Positions 11,338-17,622 of a DNA stretch of 49,613 bases are shown piece by piece (positions within the stretch are counted from its first letter, which is position 1; each line of letters begins with the position of its first letter). Under the pieces are notes generated by a model, which saw only the letters and a list, made by a program, of their open reading frames with translations, was not told the DNA's origin and ran no database searches. Made by a program: the position numbers and the translations under genes. Source of the DNA: JADJNY01 sp046349615 (GTDB lineage Bacteria > Planctomycetota > UBA1135 > GCA-002686595); NCBI GenBank assembly GCA_046349615.1, contig JAXMBZ010000020.1, positions 1 to 49,613 of the forward strand. The letters are read 5' to 3'.

Positions 11338-11715
11338 GGGGTGGACAGTCTGCGGAGCCGAGATCGCTCCGGCCACGTTTCGCGCCGACGATTTCGACCC
11401 GGTGCGAAGGGGCCGCTCGCAGCGGATGCCGGTCGAATCCGCGCGGAACGCAGCGAATCGTCGAGGCCGCGTCGAGCGCTCCGAATCGGTCCGGATCGCG
11501 TAGCCGTGGACCCGATCGTCCGACGTGCCTCCCGTGAAACGACTCCGAGAGGCCGAACGAGGTCGAGAGCGCGGACCCGAACCGCACCCTCCGCCCTCGA
11601 CAGGCTCGCGCTGCGACGTAGTGCGGACCGCTCCGCGGCCGAGACCCGCGGCGGGGGCGGCTACGATTTCCACTCGAGCGCGAGCGTTCGCTCGGGCTCG
11701 GTGGAGGGTCGAGGC
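11338..11715. other. Divergent intergenic region between the HAD gene and korA
   Basis: 378 bp between two divergent starts, so it should hold promoters for both. I see no clear -35/-10 pair and no gene. Only the korA ribosome-binding site at its right end (GGAGG at 11703-11707) is clear. Confidence 0.5.
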
Positions 11716-12984
11716 ATGCGCGAGTTCACCGACGGTTCGACGGCCATCGTGCGCGGAGCGCTCGATGCCGGCTGCACGTTCTTCGCGGGGTATCCGATCA
11801 CGCCCGCGTCGCCGATCCTGATGCAGATCCTGCGCGAGCTGCCCAAGGTCGGCGGCGTCGCGATCCAAGCCGAGGACGAGATCGCCTCGATCGGAATGTG
11901 CATCGGCGCGACGCTCGCGGGTTCGCGCGCGATGACCGCGACGAGCGGGCCCGGCATCAGCCTCTACAGCGAGAACATCGGGCTCGCGATCATGGGCGAA
12001 GTCCCGCTCGTGCTCGTCGACGTGCAGCGCCTCGGGCCCGCGACGGGCGGCGCGACGACGGTCGGCCAGGGCGACGTGCAGTTCGTGCGGTGGGGGACGG
12101 GCGGTGGGTACCCCGTCATCGCGCTCGCGCCGTCGTCGGTGGCGGAGTGCTACTCGCTCACGCGGCGCGCGTTCGATCTCGCCGAGCGCTTCCGTTGTCC
12201 CGTGTTCCTGCTGACCGACAAGGAACTCGACATGACGTCCGTGACGGTCGACACGGACGCGTACGAGAAGCCGCCGGTGCGTGCGCGCGCGGTGCTCGGT
12301 GGTGCTGGAGCGAGCACGGTTGCGAATGCAGGTCGGGACACGACGGCCTCGAGCTCGGCGAGCCTGAGCGCCGCGGAAGCGGGCTCGGCGACACCGAGCG
12401 AGAGCTCGAACACGAGCGACGCGAAGACGAGCACCGCGGACTCGAACTCCGCCGCCGCGATCGCGAACCCGCCGCCGTACCGATACGAGCCCGCGGACGG
12501 CGTGCCGCCCCTCGCTCAATACGGCGGCGACGTGCTCGTGCGCTTCACGGGCTCGACGCACGACGAGCGCGCGCTGATCACGAAGGCGCCGGCGAAGGTC
12601 GCCGCGCTCAACGAGCACCTCCGCGCGAAGATCGAGGACCATGCCGACGAGATCGAGCTCGTCGCGCGCGATCTCCAACCCGGCGCGCGCGTGCTCTTCG
12701 TGTCGTACGGCATCACCGCCGGCGCGATGCGCGAGGCCGTGCGACGGATGCGCTCGTCGGGACGACGCGTGTCGGCGATGACGCTCCACTGCCTGTGGCC
12801 CGTGCCCGAGGGCGCGCTCCTGGACGCGCTCGAGGACGTCGACGTCGTCGTCGTCGCCGAGCTCAACCACGGCCAATATCGGCGCGAGATCGAACGCCTC
12901 GCGCCCGGCGTCGACGTGCGCGGGCTCCACCGCGTCGACGGCGAGTTGATCACGCCCGAGCAGTTCGTGGAGATCGCGCGATGA
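11716..12984 (+). CDS. korA: 2-oxoacid:ferredoxin oxidoreductase, alpha subunit (KorA-type, without fused gamma domain)
   Basis: 422 aa. The ATG at 11716 is preceded by GGAGG at 8 bp. GYPITPAS near residue 29 opens the pyrimidine-binding domain of the alpha subunit, GPATGGATTVGQGDVQFVRW matches the KorA family, and the GSTHDERALITKAP segment is the KorA signature in domain II. The partner is the overlapping downstream gene; together they oxidise a 2-oxoacid with CoA and TPP, passing electrons to ferredoxin. Two oddities stand out. Residues about 196-254 form a Ser/Ala/Thr-rich low-complexity insert between the two conserved parts. The gamma domain usually fused to KorA in two-subunit enzymes is absent here and sits on the beta subunit instead. 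Substrate (2-oxoglutarate or branched-chain) is not decided. Confidence 0.9.
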   Translation: MREFTDGSTAIVRGALDAGCTFFAGYPITPASPILMQILRELPKVGGVAIQAEDEIASIGMCIGATLAGSRAMTATSGPGISLYSENIGLAIMGEVPLVLVDVQRLGPATGGATTVGQGDVQFVRWGTGGGYPVIALAPSSVAECYSLTRRAFDLAERFRCPVFLLTDKELDMTSVTVDTDAYEKPPVRARAVLGGAGASTVANAGRDTTASSSASLSAAEAGSATPSESSNTSDAKTSTADSNSAAAIANPPPYRYEPADGVPPLAQYGGDVLVRFTGSTHDERALITKAPAKVAALNEHLRAKIEDHADEIELVARDLQPGARVLFVSYGITAGAMREAVRRMRSSGRRVSAMTLHCLWPVPEGALLDALEDVDVVVVAELNHGQYRREIERLAPGVDVRGLHRVDGELITPEQFVEIAR

Positions 12985-14306
12985 GCACCTCGACCACCGT
13001 CACGCCGCTGCAGACGTACCGCAACGAGACGCCGTACCCGTTCTGCCCGGGCTGCGGGCACGGTCCGATCCTCGACCACCTGAACGCGGCGCTCGTCAAG
13101 CTCGCGCTCGACCCGCGGAAGGTCGTGATCGTGAGCGACATCGGCTGTTCGGGCCTCTCCGACCAGTACTTCAGGACGAGCGCGTTCCACGGCCTGCACG
13201 GGCGGAGCATCACGTACGCGACGGGGATCAAGCTCGCGCGCCCCGACCTCAAGGTGATCGTCGTCATGGGCGACGGCGGCACGGGCATCGGCGGCGCGCA
13301 CTTGCTCTCGGCAGCGCGGCGCAACATCGGGCTCACCGTGCTCGTGTTCAACAACTTCAACTTCGGCATGACCGGCGGGCAGCACTCGACGACGACGCCG
13401 ACCGGCGCCGTGACGTCGACGACGCCGGGCGGCAACCTCGAGCGCCCGCTCGACGTGTGCGCGACGGTCGCCGCGAACGGCGCCGGCTTCGTGTGGCGCG
13501 GGACGAGCTTCGACAAGGACCTCTCCGACCGCATCGCCGAAGCGGTGAACGCCGAGTGTTTCGCGCTCCTCGACGTGTGGGAGCTCTGCACCGCATACTT
13601 CGTCCCGAGCAACCACGCATCGCGCAAGACGCTCGCGACGACGCTCGACCAGCTCGGGTTGAAGGCTGGACTTCTGCAACGCCGAGAGCACCCCGAGTAC
13701 GCGGCGGCCTACCGCGTCGAGGCGGAGAAGGTGCGCGGGAAACCGATCGCGGGGCCGCGCGCGATCGAGCCGCGCTTCCAGGCGAAGCTCGACCGGCCGT
13801 TCCGGCTCGTGATCGCGGGCTCGGCGGGCGGAAAGGTGCGCTCCGCGGCGCGCGTCGTCGCGGAGGCGGCGATGCTCTCGGGCCTCTGGGCCGCGCAGCG
13901 TGACGATTACCCGATCACGGTGAAGACGGGCCACAGCATCTCGGAGCTCGTGCTCGCGCCCGAGGAGATCGACTACACGGGCATCGAGCGCCCCGACGCG
14001 ATGATCGCCGTGAGCGCCGACGGACTCGCGAAAGCGAGCCGCCAACTCGCCTCCATGACGAACACGGACCGCCTCTTCGCGCTCCCCGACCTCGCGAACG
14101 CGACGACGAAGGCCGCGATCACCGTCCTCGACCCCGCGCGCTCGCCCGTGCACATCGGCGGCGCCCGCCTCGTCCTGTGGTGCGCCGCCCGCGCGCTACG
14201 CGAGCTCGACCTCTTCCCGCTCGAAGCGCTGGAATCCGCCGCGACGCGCAACGCGGAGTACGCCGAAGAGAACCGCGAAACGCTGAACGCCGCGCTGACA
14301 CCCTGA
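12981..14306 (+). CDS. korB: 2-oxoacid:ferredoxin oxidoreductase, beta subunit fused to gamma domain
   Basis: 441 aa, start codon overlapping the korA stop (ATGA), indicating translational coupling. The N-terminal part is a classical beta subunit. The 4Fe-4S cluster ligands are C22 and C25 (CPGCGHG), C56 (SDIGCSG) and the Cys in WELCTAYFVP. The TPP/Mg motif GDGG at 97-100 ends at NNFNFGMTGGQ. From about residue 265 to the end it continues as a gamma domain (SAGGKVRSAARVVAEAAMLSG, then DYPITVKTGHSISELVL), which is normally a separate subunit or fused to alpha. All ligands look intact, so the complex with KorA should be functional. Hairpin element copy 2 follows 59 bp after the stop and may be the terminator. 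Confidence 0.9.
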   Translation: MSTSTTVTPLQTYRNETPYPFCPGCGHGPILDHLNAALVKLALDPRKVVIVSDIGCSGLSDQYFRTSAFHGLHGRSITYATGIKLARPDLKVIVVMGDGGTGIGGAHLLSAARRNIGLTVLVFNNFNFGMTGGQHSTTTPTGAVTSTTPGGNLERPLDVCATVAANGAGFVWRGTSFDKDLSDRIAEAVNAECFALLDVWELCTAYFVPSNHASRKTLATTLDQLGLKAGLLQRREHPEYAAAYRVEAEKVRGKPIAGPRAIEPRFQAKLDRPFRLVIAGSAGGKVRSAARVVAEAAMLSGLWAAQRDDYPITVKTGHSISELVLAPEEIDYTGIERPDAMIAVSADGLAKASRQLASMTNTDRLFALPDLANATTKAAITVLDPARSPVHIGGARLVLWCAARALRELDLFPLEALESAATRNAEYAEENRETLNAALTP

Positions 14307-14365
14307 GCCGAAGAGCGCCGCCCCACAAACTCCACAAGTCCCACCGACCCTTGGGAGACCCTGGA

Positions 14366-14450
14366 ACTCCGCGCTCGATCAGGCCGGTTCCTCCGGCCTG
14401 ATCGAGCGCGGAGTCTGGAATGCGGAGCATCCCAATGTGCGCCTTGGCTC
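14366..14450 (+). repeat. Hairpin element, copy 2
   Basis: A perfect 22-bp stem (14366-14387 with 14393-14414) has loop TTCCT and is followed by the conserved tail CTGGAATGCGGAGCATCCC, ATGTG, GCCTTGGCTC. It lies downstream of korB in the direction of transcription. The stem strength suits a terminator or 3'-end stabiliser, though there is no T-run. Confidence 0.8.
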
Positions 14451-14582
14451 GCAGTCTCCGCCGCTCTTCATCCGCCTCCCGCGCTCCCTCCCGACACCAC
14501 CTTCCTCACGCGTGACACACGCCTTGGCTCGCAGTCTCCGCCGCTCTTCATCCGCCTCCCGCGCTCCCTCCCGACACCACCT
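14441..14582 (+). repeat. 62-bp direct repeat, two identical copies 80 bp apart
   Basis: Positions 14441-14502 and 14521-14582 are identical over 62 bases, beginning GCCTTGGCTCGCAGTCTCCG and ending CCGACACCACCT, separated by an 18-base spacer. The first copy is the tail of hairpin element copy 2, so the tail was duplicated without its hairpin. Confidence 0.9.
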
Positions 14583-14623
14583 CCCACACCCCGCACCCTC
14601 CCAATCACTCCCGCCGCTCGACG

Positions 14624-15187
14624 CTACTTCCTCCCGCGATCGTGATACCTCATCGACCTCAAGTCGACCCTCACCACCTCCCCCGGCGCAACGAACAACG
14701 GCACGTTCACCTTCACTCCATTCTCGAGCACCGCTTCCTTCCACACATGGCTCTCGTGTGAGTGCTGCACCGCCGCCGTCTCCTTCACCCGCGCCTCGAC
14801 GATCTCTGGAACCCGACACCCCACGACGCGCTCGCCGAGGAACTCGACGTCGACCTCCACGTCCGCGTCGAGGAACTCGCGATACGCGCCGAGCATCGCC
14901 CCATCGATCGGCACCTGCTCGAACGTCTCGCGATCCATGAACACGCAGGCGTCGTCCTCGCGACACAAGTAGCTCATGCGCCGCACGCGCACCTCGACCT
15001 CCTCGACGCGCTCGTCGAGCCGGAACCGCCGATCGGTCTCCGCGTGCGAGTCGAGGTCCTCGAGCCGTGCGTGCACGGAGCCCTTCCCGCGGCCCGCGCC
15101 GCCGTGCACGTCGACGGAGAGCACCCTCCAGCAACGCGTATCGAGGCGAACGGCCGATCCCGGACGAAGTTCGGAAGCCATGACCAT
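14624..15187 (-). CDS. efp: Elongation factor P homologue
   Basis: 187 aa from the ATG at 15187, chosen because GGAGG lies six bases upstream; an in-frame ATG two codons further on is an alternative. The fold order fits EF-P: a KOW-like N-terminal domain ending in the tip loop GRGKGS with a lysine at position 35, where EF-P is usually modified; an OB domain with CVFMDRETFEQVP; and a C-terminal OB domain with VNVPLFVAPGEVVRVDLRS. EF-P binds stalled ribosomes at proline stretches. The sequence is divergent, with an unusually acidic and basic middle part, so it may be an EfpL-like paralogue rather than the main EF-P. It is the last gene of the por operon, 94 bp after the small Cys protein. No modification enzyme is nearby. 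Confidence 0.8.
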   Translation of the reverse strand: MVMASELRPGSAVRLDTRCWRVLSVDVHGGAGRGKGSVHARLEDLDSHAETDRRFRLDERVEEVEVRVRRMSYLCREDDACVFMDRETFEQVPIDGAMLGAYREFLDADVEVDVEFLGERVVGCRVPEIVEARVKETAAVQHSHESHVWKEAVLENGVKVNVPLFVAPGEVVRVDLRSMRYHDRGRK

Positions 15188-15281
15188 GACGAACCTCCGT
15201 GCGGGCCGCGTGGGCCCGCGGTTCACACCGATTGTCGCCGCCGCGCGCGCGTCACTCGAACGCCCATGCGGCGCGGATCGT

Positions 15282-15551
15282 TCAGCCTTCGAGGTCGCGC
15301 GCCGTCCCGCCCGGGAAGCCGAAGTGCACGGGGTCGCGCTCCGGCTGGTAGCCGCAGAAGTGCGAGTGCAGACCCGTCGCGACCTCGTCCTTCTTCCCGA
15401 AGCAATACGGGCACGCCTCGTGCTCCGCGAGCGGGAGCCGCTGCCCCGTGCGCTTGCACAGGAGCGACGTCACGCGATAGGGGAGTTCGCTCGCCGCGCG
15501 CTCCGTGGACGGACGCGCGCATCCCGCTTCGTTCACCTCGTCGTGGCACAT
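15282..15551 (-). CDS. Small Cys-rich, probably metal-binding protein, 89 aa
   Basis: Not a recognised family. The product has seven His/Cys candidates grouped as a ribbon: LLCKRTG, then CPYCFGKK, then HSHFCGYQPERDPVHFGF. The CxxC pair followed by H-x-H-x-x-C suggests Zn or Fe binding. Its start overlaps the last codons of porB by 19 bases on the same strand, so it is almost certainly co-transcribed and translationally coupled. It could be an accessory or assembly factor of the oxidoreductase, but that rests only on position. The coding call is supported by the overlap and the non-random sequence, not by a database match. Confidence 0.65.
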   Translation of the reverse strand: MCHDEVNEAGCARPSTERAASELPYRVTSLLCKRTGQRLPLAEHEACPYCFGKKDEVATGLHSHFCGYQPERDPVHFGFPGGTARDLEG

Positions 15552-16462
15552 GACGGTTCCTCGCGCGCCTCGCGGCGCAGGCGGTCCCAGTCGTCGCGCA
15601 ACGCGGCGGCCAGGGCCTCGACGTCGACTCCATCACCCTTGAAGCGGCCCTGCAGCGCGAAGTAGCGCCGCAGCGCGTCGATCGACAGCTCGGGCTCGAC
15701 GTTGATCACCGTGCGGCGGCCGTCGAACACCTCGCGGACGGGGAAGAGCCCCGAACGCACCGCGAGGCGGATCAGCTCGATCCCGTCGGCGGGCTCGGAC
15801 TTCCAGCCCGTCGGACACGGAGCGAGCACGTGCAGGAAGCGGAAGCCCTCGAGGTCGAGCGCCGCGCGCATCTTGCGCAGCGCGTCCTCGGGATGCGCGA
15901 GCGAGACGGACGCGACGTACGGCACGCGGTGCGCGGCGAGGATCGAGACGATGTCCTTCTTCTTCTGCGTCTTGCCGCGCGGCGTCGTGTTCGTCACGGC
16001 GCCCTGCGGCGTCGCGGACGAGCGCTGTCCGCCCGTGTTGCCGTAGATCTCGTTGTCGTAGCAGACATAGAGCACGTCTTCGTCGCGTTCCGCCGCAGCG
16101 GAGAGCGTCGCCATGCCGATGTCGAACGTCCCGCCGTCGCCGGCCCAGCAGACGACGCGCGTCTTCTCGCCGTTCATCCGCGCGGTGTGCGCGAGCCCGG
16201 TCGCGACCGCCGCCGCCGACGCGAACGTCGCCGCGACGACGGGCACGCCGTACGCGGAGCGCGGGTATTGGCCCGGCGTGACGATCGCGCAGCACGCGGG
16301 GATCACGAGTTGGAGCGGGCGCTTGGCCGCGGCGCGATCGAACACCTGGAACGCGATCGACATGCCGCAGCCGCCGCAGTTCGTGTTGCCGGGTCGCAGG
16401 ATGGGATCGGTGCGTCGCGCGCCGTCGTCGACGAGGCCGCACAAGAGGGGTTCCTGGACCAT
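15533..16462 (-). CDS. porB: Pyruvate/2-oxoacid:ferredoxin oxidoreductase, beta subunit
   Basis: 309 aa. This TPP-binding subunit contains NCGGCGMS with C29 and C32, IPACCAIV with C57, and a late Cys in LAPCPTGW, together the four 4Fe-4S ligands. The TPP/Mg motif starts at GDGGTFDIGMATLS and ends DNEIYGNTGGQRS. The length is typical of PorB of the multi-subunit enzyme. The start overlaps the porA stop by one base (TGATG). It works with the PorA and PorG partners encoded upstream to convert pyruvate (or a related 2-oxoacid) plus CoA to acyl-CoA, CO2 and reduced ferredoxin. All ligands look intact. Confidence 0.92.
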   Translation of the reverse strand: MVQEPLLCGLVDDGARRTDPILRPGNTNCGGCGMSIAFQVFDRAAAKRPLQLVIPACCAIVTPGQYPRSAYGVPVVAATFASAAAVATGLAHTARMNGEKTRVVCWAGDGGTFDIGMATLSAAAERDEDVLYVCYDNEIYGNTGGQRSSATPQGAVTNTTPRGKTQKKKDIVSILAAHRVPYVASVSLAHPEDALRKMRAALDLEGFRFLHVLAPCPTGWKSEPADGIELIRLAVRSGLFPVREVFDGRRTVINVEPELSIDALRRYFALQGRFKGDGVDVEALAAALRDDWDRLRREAREEPSCATTR

Positions 16463-17622
16463 CACGCCACCTCCACGATCTCGGGAACGTCTTCGCGCGT
16501 GCGCGCGGCGAGGTCGTCGATCCGCGCGAGCACGTGCTCCGGACGGATGTCGCCGCCGCCGAGTCCGATCACGTAGTTCTGCACGATCGCTCCGGGCGGA
16601 GTCGCGACGCGCACCTCCGATCCGAGCACGCCGCCCAGGCCGAGGCTGATGTCGCGGTCGAGCACGCCGATGCGCTGCTTGCCCGCGAGCGCGGCGCGCA
16701 GCTCGCGCGTCGGGAACGGACGGAAGCGGCTCACGCGCAGCGCGCCGACCTTCGTGCCGCGCGCGCGCGCGACGTCGACGGCCTGGCGCACGGTGCTCGC
16801 GGTCGTGCCCATCGAGACGAGCACGAGCTCCGCGTCCTCCGTGCGGTACGGCACGACGGCGTCGGGCAGCCGGCGCCCGAAGACGGACTGGAACTCGAGT
16901 CGGCACTCCTCGTACACCGCGGGCACGCGGCGCATCGCGTCTTCGTGCTGGCGGCGGTGCGCCTCGGTTTCGTGCGGGAAATCGAGCCCGCCGACGGTGA
17001 CCGCGGCGTCGCGGAGCTGGTGCGGCAGGTCGAGCGGCGGGAGGAAGCGGTCGACGTCCTCCTGCGACGGCACGTCGGTCTGCATCATCGTGTGCGAGAG
17101 AACGAACGCGTCCTGGCACACCATCACGGGCAGGAGCACGCGCCGATCCTCCGCGAGACGGAACGCGCAGAGCAGGAGGTCGAGCACCTCCTGGTTGTCC
17201 TCGCAGTAGAACTGGAGCCAGCCCGAGTCGCGCAGCGCGAGCGTGTCGCCGTGGTCGACCCAGATGTTCCACGGCGGACCGAGCGTGCGGTTCACCGCCA
17301 TCATCACGATCGGGAGCCGGTACAGCGCGGCCGCGAACACGTTCTCGGTCATGTACGCGAGCCCGTTCGACGACGACGCCGTGAACGCGCGTGCGCCGCC
17401 GAGCGAGAAGCCCATGCACACCGCCATCGCGCTGTGCTCGCTCTCGACGCGCACGACGGAGCCCTTGTCGAAGTCCTGCTTGCAGAGGAGCTCGATGCAC
17501 TCCGTCTGCGGCGTGATCGGGTAGACGCCGCTGCCGAAGCCGCGAGCGTTCCGGTTCGCGCGTCCGGCGAGCGTCGCGGCCATCGCCGCGGCGTGGTTCG
17601 CGCTCAAGAGCTCGATCGTCAT
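16462..17622 (-). CDS. porA: Pyruvate/2-oxoacid:ferredoxin oxidoreductase, alpha subunit
   Basis: 386 aa. YPITPQTECIELL near residue 35 and ESEHSAMAVCMGFSLGGARAFTASSSNGL are the standard alpha-subunit signatures: the pyrimidine side of the TPP site and the catalytic Glu region. The C-terminal domain has the VSMGTTASTVRQAVD fold II start. The length is as expected for a PorA of the separate-subunit type. The start codon overlaps the stop of the large fusion gene upstream (ATGA), and its own stop overlaps porB, so the three are one translationally coupled operon. Confidence 0.92.
   Translation of the reverse strand: MTIELLSANHAAAMAATLAGRANRNARGFGSGVYPITPQTECIELLCKQDFDKGSVVRVESEHSAMAVCMGFSLGGARAFTASSSNGLAYMTENVFAAALYRLPIVMMAVNRTLGPPWNIWVDHGDTLALRDSGWLQFYCEDNQEVLDLLLCAFRLAEDRRVLLPVMVCQDAFVLSHTMMQTDVPSQEDVDRFLPPLDLPHQLRDAAVTVGGLDFPHETEAHRRQHEDAMRRVPAVYEECRLEFQSVFGRRLPDAVVPYRTEDAELVLVSMGTTASTVRQAVDVARARGTKVGALRVSRFRPFPTRELRAALAGKQRIGVLDRDISLGLGGVLGSEVRVATPPGAIVQNYVIGLGGGDIRPEHVLARIDDLAARTREDVPEIVEVA

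Larger units (their letters stand above)
14307..14623. other. Convergent intergenic region with hairpin element copy 2 and a 62-bp direct repeat
   Basis: 317 bp between the ends of korB and the EF-P homologue. It is strongly pyrimidine-rich on the plus strand to the right of 14450 and contains the hairpin element and the direct repeat listed separately. No gene is seen. Confidence 0.6.

Noticed and set aside
11338..11715. Possible riboswitch or sRNA in the korA leader
   Set aside because: I found no stable conserved hairpin arrangement or known aptamer core; high GC alone gives many weak stems.
14441..14582. Insertion-sequence ends or attachment site duplication
   Set aside because: No transposase or integrase is in the window, and the repeats are direct with only 18 bp between them, so they do not bracket an element.
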